Shown here in pieces: positions 1-8,074 of a stretch of 64,000 bases of DNA. The notes under the pieces are model-generated. The model saw nothing but the letters and a program-made list of their open reading frames with translations. It searched no databases and was not told the origin of the DNA. Positions within the stretch are counted from its first letter, which is position 1, and each line of letters starts with the position of its first letter. Source of the DNA: Opitutaceae bacterium (GTDB lineage Bacteria > Verrucomicrobiota > Verrucomicrobiia > Opitutales > Opitutaceae); assembly GCA_030693515.1 (NCBI GenBank), contig JAUYAK010000049.1, forward strand, positions 35,682 through 99,681. Reading direction: 5' to 3'. A program made the translations under genes and the position numbers.

Positions 1-16
1 TCCGATCGGGCCTGGG

Positions 17-386
17 TTGCAACGCAACCCCCGCTTGCAGGCGCAGACGAAACTCAAACCCAAGCCAGTTCGGAGAACCGGCCCCACCTCAGCCGGAAGG
101 GTGCAGTTGAAACAAGATCACCCTCTGTTCGGCGCGATCCCGGGGGCCCGAGCAGCTCGCCATCCGGCGGGTGGCGAGCGCGGCGGTGCGGTCGCGCTTC
201 TTCCGCGGGCTCACCTCGACAGGCCAGAACCTGGCGTGCTTCCGGCCGCTGTGGCACGGGTGGCTGGACCGGCAGCCTTCACGGCCGGGCGGTTACACCC
301 TCGATCTCGATTCGACCCGCTTGCTCCATGAAGAGGGTCGTCCGGACGGCGTGCGCGCGCCTAATCCGCGCTCGCCAGCGCGCTGA
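17..386 (+). pseudogene. Remnant of an IS1380-like transposase
   Basis: The frame at 111-386 encodes a stretch with a LDLDST motif followed by LLHEEG. This resembles the first catalytic Asp region of IS1380-family DDE transposases (LDLDST..HE.G). A second frame (17-130) encodes a basic N-terminus of the kind such transposases start with (QTKLKPKPVRRTG). The two pieces lie in different frames and everything after the first Asp is missing, so this is a frameshifted and truncated relic. The family call rests on motif memory only. The alternative is a chance open frame in GC-rich DNA. Confidence 0.42.
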
Positions 387-388
387 CC
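352..388. repeat. Dispersed 37-bp repeat, copy 1
   Basis: This 37-bp segment matches 62245-62281 with two mismatches. The core is AATCCGCGCTCGCCAGCG followed by (C/A)GCTGACC. It begins exactly where similarity to the transposase relic stops, so it may mark the deletion or insertion edge of that element. It is too short to assign to a known family. Confidence 0.6.
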
Positions 389-431
389 ACCGCAAATCCA
401 ACGGCCGAAATGGGCATTTCGCCGGCCCGGC

Positions 432-2951
432 CTAATTTTTCCCCGGCGGCTCGATCAGCAAAAACGTCATCAGGTCCCGCTGTTCCTGCGTCGAAAGATT
501 CTGCCACAGGCCCGGCGGCATGAGCGACAGGGCCGAGGCTTTCAGGCTCGCGATGGCCGGGCGCGGGATCGTGCGTTTGGCGCCGGTGGCGTCCGCGAGC
601 ACGATCGCGTCGGGCGATTCGTCGAGCACCACGCCGGCGGCGGCGGTGCCGTCCTTCAGCTCGACGACGTAGGCGATGCGGTCCGGGTTGATCGCGGCGC
701 TGGGCTCCACGATGTCCTGCAGCACGGACGCGTAATCGCGATGCACGAGATTCGAGAGATCAGGGCCGACGATGCCGCCCTCGCCTCGCACCTGGTGGCA
801 CACGGCGCACGCGGCCTGCGCGCTCGCAAACACCGCCCGCCCCCGCTGCCAGTCGCCGCCCGCGATCTCCGGGATGCGGCGCTCCGTCGCCACGGGCGCA
901 GCCGTCTCCGGTTGCGCCCAGGGCAGCAGCACCCGGCGCAGCGGCAGCGCGCGCGACCGGTGGTCCTCCGCCGTGTGCCAGGCGACATCAAGCTGGGGCG
1001 CCGTGGCCCCGCCCGTCGCCAGTGAAATATCGAGGGGGAGCCAGCCATGCTCCTTCGCTTCGGCGGTTACGCGCATTTCGCCCGCGCCACCCGCCGCGAT
1101 GCGGCCGGCCGGCGAGGTGTTGAGCCGAAGGCCATCCGCGCCCGCGGTGCGGAGCGTCACGGTGACGGTCTCCACCGGATATTCAAAATCCAGCTTCGCC
1201 CCCGGCTGGATCGCGGGGCGGAGCATCAGGTGCAGGTCGAGCTGGGCGCGGAGCGCGAGCTGGCCGGGCGTTTGCAGCAGCGCAAAGAGCCGCGCGTGCT
1301 CCTCGCTCGCGGCGGTGAGTTCGCGCGCGACCTTGAGGTCGAGGTGCGGCAGCCAACCGCGCCATTGCACGGCGCCCGCCGCGTCGCGCCACTCCGCGGC
1401 CACGCCGGTGAGATCGGTGAGCAGGTCGATGGCGGCCTGCTGCGGCAACTCGCCGCGCGCGGCGTCGCGGGCGCGCTCCGCGGCCGGGCCCTCGGGCAGT
1501 TTCACGGCGTAGTTCGTGGCCGCGGTGCGCGGCGCGGTGCGCAGCGTGAGCGAGCGCAGGTCCGGCGCGAGCACCGCGGAGAGCACCGGCACCTCACTGC
1601 GCGCCACCGTGCGCTGGTCCTTCACGACCTGATAGCCCGGCGCAAACGATTCGAACCGATCGCCCGCCGCCACGTGCCGGCCCTGGGTGATCGCGCTTTG
1701 TTTCGCGAGCGTGCGCCACTGCGCCGGATCGAGCGCGCGGTCGAAGATCACGCGCGTCTCGGTCGGGCTCGCGGCGTAGGCGAGCACGGGCTGCGGCGCG
1801 GATCGGCCGGTGTAGGTGAGCTTGTAGAGTTTGCCGATGCCCTGCGGGCCGGTGCCCCAGTCGGGTTTGCCGGTGTGGCCGCACACGAGCAGGTCGCCCG
1901 CGGGCGTGGGCACCGCGTCGAGCACGAGCAGGTTGATCCCCGCGATGAGATCGTTCTTCGCCACGTAGCCGGCGGCGCTTTTCACGAGCTTGGTGCGCCA
2001 GATTTTTCCGCGCGACTCGCCGGCCACGAAGACATCGCCGCGCCACCACGCCGGCCCGAAGATCGCGGTGCCGCCCGCGACGGGTTCGTTGAAATGCACG
2101 CCGCAGGTGGACTGGTGCTGCGGGCCGTAGTCGAAGACGCTCGGCTCATCGATCACGCCGGGCAGGTGGCGCGGGTGCCGTGGCGGAAAGCCGTAGTGCC
2201 GGCCCGGCTGGATATGCAGCAGCTCGTCGAAGGGGTTGCCGTTGGGCAGCCACGTCGCGCCCTCCTGGTCGCTGCAAAACAGATCGCCTGCAGCGTTGAA
2301 CGCGAGCGACACCGGGAAGCGCAGGCCCGTCGCGATGATGTCGCGGCGCTTCCAGTCCGGCGAAAGGCGGATGATCGTGCCGCGTTCGCTGGCGACGTTG
2401 TAGTCGGAGATGCCCGTCTTGGGATCGACGCGATAGGCGCTGCGCCACGCATCGGCCCCGAGGCCAAACCAGATGTTGCCCTTTGCGTCCACGGCGAGGC
2501 CGACGGCGTCGAGATTCGAGCCCGCGGCGATCGTCGGCGCCTGCCAGCCGCTCGTCACGGTCTGCAATTCGGCGGTGCCATCGCCCTTGTCGCGCAGGTG
2601 CAGGATTTTTCCGCGGCTCGCGATGTAGAGTCCGCCGGGGCCCCACGCCATGCCGATGCTGGCGGGGATCTCGCTGCCTTTGTTGTCCCAGAAAAGCGTC
2701 GAGCTGTCCTCGAGCCCGTCGCCGTCGGTGTCGCGGAGCTGGTGGACGTTGCCGTCGTAGCCGAGCGCGAAGAGGCGGCCGTCGGGCGCATAGACGAGAT
2801 TGTTGAGATTGCGCAGCCGCACCGGCAGCTCGCGCACCGTGAAGCCCGGCACGAGCACCTGCACGGGCGGGATGGCGTCGGCCGCGACGGCGCGCGACGC
2901 GAGGCAGGCAGCGAGGGTGGAGAACACGAGCCGCGGGATCATCATTTTCAT
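432..2951 (-). CDS. Secreted PQQ-type beta-propeller protein with C-terminal cytochrome c domain
   Basis: This is a predicted periplasmic dehydrogenase-like protein of 839 residues. The ATG at 2951 is chosen because it is followed directly by a signal peptide (MKMMIPRLVFSTLAACLA...AVAA); the open frame extends further upstream without a signal. Residues ~25-400 form an NHL/glucose-sorbosone-dehydrogenase-like propeller with repeated blade motifs (LVYAPDGRLFALGYDG, DTDGDGLED). A middle beta-rich part follows. The C-terminus has a heme c site CAVCH at ~715-719 and a later LMPPGL, the usual Met-ligand segment. Verrucomicrobia and planctomycetes encode many such 'membrane-bound dehydrogenase' proteins, presumably oxidising sugars. 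The substrate is unknown. It is divergent from the isomerase-like gene at 3074. Confidence 0.82.
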   Translation of the reverse strand: MKMMIPRLVFSTLAACLASRAVAADAIPPVQVLVPGFTVRELPVRLRNLNNLVYAPDGRLFALGYDGNVHQLRDTDGDGLEDSSTLFWDNKGSEIPASIGMAWGPGGLYIASRGKILHLRDKGDGTAELQTVTSGWQAPTIAAGSNLDAVGLAVDAKGNIWFGLGADAWRSAYRVDPKTGISDYNVASERGTIIRLSPDWKRRDIIATGLRFPVSLAFNAAGDLFCSDQEGATWLPNGNPFDELLHIQPGRHYGFPPRHPRHLPGVIDEPSVFDYGPQHQSTCGVHFNEPVAGGTAIFGPAWWRGDVFVAGESRGKIWRTKLVKSAAGYVAKNDLIAGINLLVLDAVPTPAGDLLVCGHTGKPDWGTGPQGIGKLYKLTYTGRSAPQPVLAYAASPTETRVIFDRALDPAQWRTLAKQSAITQGRHVAAGDRFESFAPGYQVVKDQRTVARSEVPVLSAVLAPDLRSLTLRTAPRTAATNYAVKLPEGPAAERARDAARGELPQQAAIDLLTDLTGVAAEWRDAAGAVQWRGWLPHLDLKVARELTAASEEHARLFALLQTPGQLALRAQLDLHLMLRPAIQPGAKLDFEYPVETVTVTLRTAGADGLRLNTSPAGRIAAGGAGEMRVTAEAKEHGWLPLDISLATGGATAPQLDVAWHTAEDHRSRALPLRRVLLPWAQPETAAPVATERRIPEIAGGDWQRGRAVFASAQAACAVCHQVRGEGGIVGPDLSNLVHRDYASVLQDIVEPSAAINPDRIAYVVELKDGTAAAGVVLDESPDAIVLADATGAKRTIPRPAIASLKASALSLMPPGLWQNLSTQEQRDLMTFLLIEPPGKN

Positions 2952-3073
2952 GGGGAAAGCGCCGCGACACTGGCAGCCCCGTCGACGGCCACGCAAGGCT
3001 CGCGGTGCGCCGCGCATTTTTCCGCGCGACATTCCGCGCCGTCCGCCCCAGAAATCGCGCACCCCACCCCGCC

Positions 3074-4039
3074 ATGCCCCACGATCGCCGCGCCTTCCTG
3101 TCCACCCTCACCGCCGCCGGCGCCGCCGCGCTGCTCGGCCGCCCGCCGCTCCTCGCGGCCGCGCCCACCCCGCCCCCCCGCCCGCGCGTGCGCCTCGCCA
3201 TCGCGAGCTACTCCTACTGGCACTTTCGCACCGCCAAGGTCCCGATCGAGACCGTGATGGACCGCGCCGCGGACCTCGGCGTCGCGGGCGTGGACATCCT
3301 CCACCGCCAGATGGACCTCACGGAGCGCGCGCCGCTCGATGCCGCCGGCCGCGCGTATCTGCGCGGGCTCAAGCGCCACGCGTTTCGCCGCGGCCTGGAG
3401 ATTTGCTGCGTCTCCACGCACCAGAGTTTCGTGAAGGCCGACCCGGGCGAACTCACCGCCGAGGTCGAGCACACCAAGAAGTGCATCGAGCTCGCCGCCG
3501 AGCTCGGCTGCCCCTCCATCCGCATCAACACCGGCCGCTGGGGCACCACGCGCAGCTTCGACGAGCTGATGAAGAACCGCGGCATCGAGCCCATCCTCCC
3601 CGGCCGCACCGAGGATGAAGGCTTCAAATGGTGCATCGACGGCATCACGCGCTGCCTGCCCAAGGCCGAGGAGTGCGGCGTCGTGCTCGCGCTCGAAAAC
3701 CACTGGGGCCTCGCCCGCACCGCCGCCGGCCTCCTCCGCATCCTCAACGCGATCAAGTCGCCCTGGCTCGGCGGCCTGCTGGACACCGGCAATTTCCTCG
3801 ACGACATCTACGCCCAGCAAGAGGCGATCGCGCCGCACACGGTTTACGTGCAGGCCAAGACCTACCCCGGCGGCGGCGAATGGTATTCCCTCGATCTCGA
3901 CTACCCGCGCATCGCCGCGCTGCTCGGCCGCGCCGGCTACCAAGGCTGGGTCGCGCTCGAGATGGAGGGCAAGGAAGACTCCGCCACCGCCGTGCCCAAG
4001 AGCCTCGCGACGCTGCGCGCGGCGTTTGGCGTCGGGTGA
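3074..4039 (+). CDS. Tat-exported sugar phosphate isomerase/epimerase-like TIM barrel
   Basis: 321 residues, AP-endonuclease-2/xylose-isomerase-like TIM barrel (PF01261 type). The start at 3074 gives a twin-arginine signal (DRRAFLSTLTAAGAAALLG) followed by a Pro-rich linker. The barrel begins at VRLAIASYSYWHF. Acidic and His residues expected at the metal site are visible in ALENHWG, LLDTGNF and VALEMEG. Family members isomerise or epimerise sugars and inositols, but many exported versions have no known substrate. It lies divergent from the propeller/cytochrome gene with about 120 bp between starts, which suggests joint control. A 55-bp decayed copy of its 3' part occurs at 5511-5565. Confidence 0.83.
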   Translation: MPHDRRAFLSTLTAAGAAALLGRPPLLAAAPTPPPRPRVRLAIASYSYWHFRTAKVPIETVMDRAADLGVAGVDILHRQMDLTERAPLDAAGRAYLRGLKRHAFRRGLEICCVSTHQSFVKADPGELTAEVEHTKKCIELAAELGCPSIRINTGRWGTTRSFDELMKNRGIEPILPGRTEDEGFKWCIDGITRCLPKAEECGVVLALENHWGLARTAAGLLRILNAIKSPWLGGLLDTGNFLDDIYAQQEAIAPHTVYVQAKTYPGGGEWYSLDLDYPRIAALLGRAGYQGWVALEMEGKEDSATAVPKSLATLRAAFGVG

Positions 4040-4285
4040 GCTGACCATGCGTCATTCCCGTTTCGCACCTTGCCTTGACCGGTTCGCAAATTACCCCTTC
4101 TCAAGGATGAACGTCCCAGATGACCGCTAAGTTTATGCAGTGAGCGCTGCTTACCCAGGACCAGCATCCACCGTAAAAAGTCGCACCCAGCCCGTTTCTT
4201 ACGGGCAAGATTGTCCCAAACGACCTCAACTCAGTTTCCAGCAAAATCTGCACTGAGTGCGGAGCAGGCACTGCTCGGCAAAGAA

Positions 4286-4654
4286 ATGAAAACCATCCTA
4301 CTCCTGTTTGCATCTACGATCACCCTGCCGTTCGTCGGGTGCACGACGTCCGCGCCGGTTCCGCCTACTTCGCTACCGCTGGCAAAGCCGTCTTTTGTGC
4401 CTCCTTCACCAGTCTACATGACAAACCCCTTACTTCCTCCCGCAGTGAAGGCGGCCGGTGTGCGCGGCGTAGTATTAGTAGAATGGCTCGTGGGCGAAAC
4501 CGGCGACGTGAAAGAAGTAAAGATCATCGAGTCGCCTGATCCTCGGCTTTCCGCGCTCGTCACACAGGCGGTATTAAATTGGAAGTTTAAGCCTGCGATG
4601 CGCGACGGGAAGCCTGTCGAGAATCGAATGCGCTTGGACATCCGTTTCGACTGA
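4286..4654 (+). CDS. Small TonB C-terminal-domain lipoprotein
   Basis: 122 residues. The ATG at 4286 is chosen because it begins a lipoprotein signal (MKTILLLFASTITLPFVGC, lipobox FVGC). The rest is a single TonB_C domain: LPPAVKAAGVRGVVLVEWLV, a VKIIESPDPRLSALVTQAV helix and the terminal NWKFKPAMRDGKPVENRM strand. There is no Pro-rich spanner and no transmembrane anchor, so it is unlikely to be a canonical energy transducer. Its codon use is poorer in GC than its neighbours, as is the DNA around it (about 4050-4700), consistent with a transferred segment. Confidence 0.75.
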   Translation: MKTILLLFASTITLPFVGCTTSAPVPPTSLPLAKPSFVPPSPVYMTNPLLPPAVKAAGVRGVVLVEWLVGETGDVKEVKIIESPDPRLSALVTQAVLNWKFKPAMRDGKPVENRMRLDIRFD

Positions 4655-4953
4655 AGAAAGAGCCCAACCAGTAGGAATCAGAAGGCGGACGAGGATCGCG
4701 CGGCAACGCGTGATGTTCAAATTCACGCCTCATGAGCCCCGCCGAAAGCTCGCGACTGGAATAGACCTTGGGGACCGCCGCCACACCACCGAGGCTGCGC
4801 ACTCGTCGTGGATGATCCGCTTTCTCGCCGCGCGTGGACCAACGCCCGCAAGCTCCGCGCCGTCTCGCAAAGCCGTGCAAACCCCAAAGTCTCGGGCGCA
4901 TCTCCGCGCCAGCCAATCCTCGAACTCCTGCCCCTCTAGGTCATCCTGCTGCC
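4655..4953. other. Non-coding gap with possible gene debris
   Basis: No convincing gene is seen in these 299 bases. The plus frame at 4755-4790 encodes GIDLGDRRHTTE, which recalls the start of IS110-type transposases (GIDxGDRRHT), but nothing further supports this. Another plus frame runs open to 4939 without recognisable content. The stretch is best read as decayed DNA between the TonB-like lipoprotein and the toxin-antitoxin pair. Confidence 0.3.
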
Positions 4954-5181
4954 ATGAATCTCCTTGAGCGCATCACGATCAAGCCGGGACGTCGGAGCGG
5001 CAAGCCGTGCATCCGTGAAACGCGGATTACGGTCTATGATGTCCTCGGTTATCTTGCCGCGGGCACAACCGAGGGCGAGTTGCTCGCGGAGTTTCCGGAC
5101 CTGAGCCACGAGGACATCCTCGCCTGCTTTGCCTTCGCCGCGGAGCGTGATCGGAGGAAGTTCGCTTCCCACGCCGCGTGA
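4954..5181 (+). CDS. DUF433 antitoxin
   Basis: 75 residues. DUF433 (PF04255) winged-helix proteins act as antitoxins to DUF5615 PIN-like toxins, binding DNA and the toxin. The visible signature is ITIKPGRRSGKPCIRETRIT, then VYDVLGYLAAG, and LLAEFPDLSHEDILACFAFA near the C-terminus, all standard for the family. The ATG at 4954 is preferred over the longer open frame because the family begins at this point. The stop overlaps the toxin GTG by four bases (GTGA, 5178-5181), so the pair is translationally coupled. Confidence 0.88.
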   Translation: MNLLERITIKPGRRSGKPCIRETRITVYDVLGYLAAGTTEGELLAEFPDLSHEDILACFAFAAERDRRKFASHAA

Positions 5182-5509
5182 GACGGCTCTTCGACGAGAA
5201 TCTCTCGCCCGATCTGCCGCGCCTGCTCGCGGCGAGTTTCCGGATTCCGCGCATCTGCGCGATCTCGGCCTGACCGGCGCCGACGACTCGGTGATCTGGC
5301 AGGCCGCGGCGGCGCAGGGTTTCGTGCTCGTCACCAAGGACGACGATTTCCTTGAGCTGGCGATCCTGCGCGGCGCGCCGCCGAAGGTCGTCGTCATCGG
5401 TCTCGGCAACTGCCGCACGGCCGCAGTCGCGGCGTTGCTCCGATCCGCCAGAGACCGAATGGAGCGATTCGCCCGCGATCCGCACGCCTCATTGTTGAAA
5501 CTGCCGTAG
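5178..5509 (+). pseudogene. DUF5615 PIN-like toxin, frameshifted
   Basis: A GTG at 5178 starts VRRLFDENLSPDLPRLLAA, the normal N-terminus of DUF5615/Mut7-C-like toxin nucleases with catalytic DEN. This frame then hits a stop near 5270. The rest of the protein (EFPDSAHLRDLGLTGADD, then VTKDDDFLEL and the GLGNC segment) is in another frame through to 5509. Adding one base near 5231-5235 restores a continuous family-like protein (LLAA-EFPDSAHLRDLG). The toxin is therefore broken by a one-base deletion, or the sequence has an error there. The start overlaps the antitoxin stop by four bases. Confidence 0.8.
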
Positions 5510-5510
5510 G

Positions 5511-5565
5511 GCAAGACCTACCCCGGCGGCGGCGACTGTTATTCGCTCGATCTGGACTACCCGCG
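5511..5565 (+). repeat. Decayed partial copy of the TIM-barrel gene
   Basis: This segment is nearly identical to about 3854-3908 inside the isomerase-like gene. Both carry AAGACCTACCCCGGCGGCGG and then TCGATCT(C/G)GACTACCCGCG. The match ends at the CCGCG shared edge, and the reading frame here is lost. It is a short partial duplication, or the 3' scrap of a second isomerase gene that once stood here. It brackets the lower-GC stretch 4040-5510 together with the parent copy. Confidence 0.7.
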
Positions 5566-5614
5566 TGAGCCGCGCCGCTTGCGTCGGGGCGTGGGCACGC
5601 TTTTCTCCGCCGCC

Positions 5615-6640
5615 ATGGATCCTGTCACCCACGTCCTGCTCGGCGCCAATCTCGCGCACGCGGCCTTCGGCCGGCGGCTGGGGCGCGCCGCGGCGCTCGT
5701 GGGTGGGCTCGCGGCGTTTGCGCCGGATGCGGACGTCTTCATCCACAGCGCCGCCGATCCGCTCGTCGCCATCGCGCACCATCGCGGGTTCACGCATTCG
5801 CTGGCGTTTGCGCCCGTGGGCGCGGCGGTGGTGGCGGCCCTGTGGCTCGTGCGGCCGACGTGGCGCGACCGGAGCCGCTGGCTGCCGCTCTGGGCCGCGG
5901 CCACCCTCGCTTGGTTGAGCCATGCGCTCCTCGACGCAGCGACGAGCTACGGCACGCAACTGCTCTGGCCGTTTTCCACCGCGCGCGCCGGCTGGGACCT
6001 GATCGCGATCATCGATCCGGTGTTCACGCTCGCGCTGCTGGCCGGGCTGGTGGCCGCGCTGTGGCGCGGCACGGCGCGGCCGGCGGTGGTGGCGCTCGCT
6101 TTTGCCGCGGCGTATCTCGCGCTGGGCGGCGTGCAGCATGGCCGCGCGCGCGCGGCGCAGGAGCGGCTCGCGGCCAGCCGCGGCCACGCGCCGGTGCGCG
6201 CCGAGATCATGCCCACGCTGGCCAACAACCTCGTGTGGCGCGCGCTCTACGAGCACGACGGGCGCATCCATGCCGACCGCATCCGCGTGGGCTGGTTTTC
6301 CGGCGCGACGGTGCGCGAAGGCTGGTCGCTGCCGCTCGTGCGTGCGGCCGATCTCACGCCGGCCGAGATCGCGCGCGACCGGCGGAACTCGTTTGCGCGG
6401 TTTGCGTGGTTTTCGGACGGCTGGGTCGCCCGCAGCCCGGCCGAGCCCGCGCTGCTGGCCGACATGCGCTACACGCTCAGCGCGGAGGCCTTCGATCCCA
6501 TCTGGGGCATCCGGTTCACGGCCGAAGGCGCGCCCACCGAGGTCGAATGGCTCAACCGCGCGCGCGATCGCCGCGTGAACCTAGGCGACACCTGGCGCGA
6601 AATCTCCGGGGCGGACGAGCACTTCCGGGTCTTGCCGTAG
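5615..6640 (+). CDS. YdjM-family metal-dependent membrane hydrolase
   Basis: 341 residues. Family PF04307 (YdjM/LexA-binding inner-membrane-associated hydrolase). The ATG at 5615 gives the family N-terminus MDPVTHVLLGANLAHAAFGR. Metal-site motifs are seen: APDADVF and HHRGFTHSL near residues 40-70, then WLSHALLDAATSYGTQLL. Several hydrophobic helices follow to about residue 190, then a soluble C-terminal half. Its substrate is unknown. Upstream lies the broken toxin; downstream is a hairpin and a run of palindromic repeats. Confidence 0.82.
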   Translation: MDPVTHVLLGANLAHAAFGRRLGRAAALVGGLAAFAPDADVFIHSAADPLVAIAHHRGFTHSLAFAPVGAAVVAALWLVRPTWRDRSRWLPLWAAATLAWLSHALLDAATSYGTQLLWPFSTARAGWDLIAIIDPVFTLALLAGLVAALWRGTARPAVVALAFAAAYLALGGVQHGRARAAQERLAASRGHAPVRAEIMPTLANNLVWRALYEHDGRIHADRIRVGWFSGATVREGWSLPLVRAADLTPAEIARDRRNSFARFAWFSDGWVARSPAEPALLADMRYTLSAEAFDPIWGIRFTAEGAPTEVEWLNRARDRRVNLGDTWREISGADEHFRVLP

Positions 6641-6660
6641 CCCGCCTCGGAAGAGGCGGG
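6641..6660 (+). terminator. Hairpin after the YdjM-like gene
   Basis: CCCGCCTC-GGAA-GAGGCGGG is a perfect 8-bp stem with a GNRA-like tetraloop directly after the stop codon. It has no T-tract, so it may be a weak terminator, an RNA-stabilising hairpin or part of the repeat cluster that follows. Confidence 0.45.
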
Positions 6661-6667
6661 ATGGGAG

Positions 6668-6690
6668 GTAGCGCGGTGCTTCAGCCCGCG
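6668..6690. repeat. Single arm of the GTAGCGCG...TTCAGCCCGCG repeat
   Basis: GTAGCGCGGTGCTTCAGCCCGCG is the same arm that forms the outer inverted repeat at 45479-45642, with small differences. Only one arm is obvious here, so this is a half or decayed copy. Confidence 0.5.
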
Positions 6691-6756
6691 CAGCGATGCC
6701 AACACCTCAACCCGCTCCAACGCGTGGCTGATACCAACCGCCCAATGGTTTTACCC

Positions 6757-6828
6757 GTAGGGCCGGACCTTGGTCCGCGCCTCGGCTGGACGCCCACGAC
6801 GGAGGCATCGACCAAGGTCGAGCCCTAC
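6757..6828. repeat. Palindromic repeat, GTAGGGC family
   Basis: The left arm GTAGGGCCGGACCTTGGTC pairs imperfectly with the right arm ending GACCAAGGTCGAGCCCTAC. The outer GTAGGGC/GCCCTAC ends are shared with the copies flanking the RAYT transposase gene (54183-54262 and 54766-54846) and with the inner palindrome at 7969-8040. Confidence 0.7.
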
Positions 6829-6932
6829 CAAGATGCAAAAGCATTGGGCGTTTGGCAGGAAGCCTCGCGCTACCCCGAACCGTCCCTGCTATTCCGCGCA
6901 GGGCCACCAAGCCGCGCTTCGCTCACGCGGAG

Positions 6933-7868
6933 CTACAACTCCTCATCCCGCGCCCCCGGCAGCGCGGTCGCGTGCGGGTCGTGGCGCACGCGCTCGGTCC
7001 ACGCATCGATCTCGGCGTGCTCGCCGGGGGCGGGCCACGGCGCGGCCACGAGGTCGATCACGCGCAGCGCGCCGTCGGCGCAGCGGACGAAATTCCGCGC
7101 GTGCAGATCGGCCACGAGCCACGCGCGGCCGTCGTAAAAAAACAGCCGCGGGTGATCGCGGTTGGCGCGGAGGTAGCGCGAGGGAATCTCGATGAGGCCG
7201 GCCGGCAGCAAGGCCGACATGTCGTCGCCCTGTGGCAGCGAATCGCCGAGCGCCTGCTTGGCGACGAGGATGCCTTCGGGCGTGACGGCCACGACCTCCG
7301 TCGCCATGCCGCCGAGCGCGTGAATGAGGAGGAGTTTTTCGAGCAGCGCACGGTAGTCGCCGAGGCCGGCCTCGGCCGCGAGCGCGGCCTCCTCGCCGCG
7401 GCGAAAACCAAACGCGCTGCCGATGCGCTTGCCCTCGCGCGGCAGGTAGAACTTGTAGGCCGAGCCGTCGTGCGTCGCGGCAAAGGCCCAGGCCTCCACG
7501 CCGCCGCCGATGCGGTGCAGGCTTTCGTTGGGCTCCTCCAGCGGATTCTCGATCGCCTCGCCCGCGGGGAAGCCGAAATCCGCGAGCGTCCGCAGCGGCA
7601 GCAGCGCCCGAAACGCGCGGATGGCGGCGCCGAGCTCCGCCCACTCGCCCCCGGTGGGCTCGAGCAGGGCTACTTCGTCTTCGCCGAGCGTGACGAGATC
7701 GCGGTCCGAATCTTCTCCGACACCGCATTGGGCTGCCGCCGCGCCGAGGCGAGCGAGCGCTTCCAGTCTTCGCCGGTGATCGTGTTGAAGAGCGGCGCGG
7801 TCGTCCGGTCCCGGGAGGTGCCGGCCGCGGAGGCGCGTGGTTTGGCCGGTGAAGGGGTCTGCTTGCAT
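6933..7868 (-). CDS. Polyvalent-protein-kinase-like protein (start uncertain)
   Basis: The C-terminal two thirds resemble the serine/threonine/tyrosine kinase domain first described in polyvalent proteins (PF18762 type). They include AYKFYLPREGKRIG (Lys in the beta-3 position), a central LLLIHALGGMATEVVAVTPE stretch, a catalytic-loop-like LVADLHARNFVR and a DFG-like RVIDL. The ATG at 7868 is doubtful. Between 7670 and 7868 third-position GC is much better in another frame (see 7670-7885). Real translation of this frame may begin near 7667 (CTG), or the two frames may be joined by a frameshift. The target of phosphorylation is unknown. Confidence 0.58.
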   Translation of the reverse strand: MQADPFTGQTTRLRGRHLPGPDDRAALQHDHRRRLEALARLGAAAAQCGVGEDSDRDLVTLGEDEVALLEPTGGEWAELGAAIRAFRALLPLRTLADFGFPAGEAIENPLEEPNESLHRIGGGVEAWAFAATHDGSAYKFYLPREGKRIGSAFGFRRGEEAALAAEAGLGDYRALLEKLLLIHALGGMATEVVAVTPEGILVAKQALGDSLPQGDDMSALLPAGLIEIPSRYLRANRDHPRLFFYDGRAWLVADLHARNFVRCADGALRVIDLVAAPWPAPGEHAEIDAWTERVRHDPHATALPGARDEEL

Positions 7869-7885
7869 GAGGCGTCCGCGGACAT
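7670..7885 (-). CDS. Small basic protein overlapping the kinase-like gene
   Basis: 71 residues from an ATG at 7885. It encodes a Ser/Thr/Pro-rich head and then FNTITGEDWKRSLASARRQP and a basic tail ending RSAKTK. Almost every codon here ends in G or C, unlike the overlapping kinase frame, so this is probably the translated frame in this interval. It may be a separate gene whose end overlaps the kinase start, or the true N-terminus of the kinase with a frameshift at about 7670. I do not recognise a family. Confidence 0.45.
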   Translation of the reverse strand: MSADASCKQTPSPAKPRASAAGTSRDRTTAPLFNTITGEDWKRSLASARRQPNAVSEKIRTAISSRSAKTK

Positions 7886-7940
7886 GGGCGGACCGTCGCG
7901 CGCGGCCCGCGCGATGGCAAAGGGTTTTTTGGGCGCGCGT

Positions 7941-8074
7941 GTAGCAACGGCGTCTCTGCCCGCCGAGGTAGGGCGGGTCTGTGACCCGCCCTTTCGCGCG
8001 TAGAGCATTCGAACCAAGGGCGCGCCGCAGACCCGCCCCACTCTAAACACCGGCGGCAGGGACGCCGTTGCTAC
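7941..8074. repeat. Nested palindromic repeat (two families, one inside the other)
   Basis: The outer arms GTAGCAACGGCGTCTCTGCC... and ...GGCAGGGACGCCGTTGCTAC belong to the GCGTCCCTGCC family. Between them lies a second inverted repeat, TAGGGCGGGTCTG...CAGACCCGCCCCA, of the GTAGGGC family. The right end CTAC contains the reverse-strand TAG stop codon of the alginate-lyase-family gene (8071-8073). A left flank, GCCCGCGCGATGGCAAAGG, is shared with the copy near 12790. Confidence 0.85.

Noticed and set aside
4755..4790. IS110-like start (GIDLGDRRHT)
   Set aside because: Only about 12 residues agree and nothing downstream continues the transposase.
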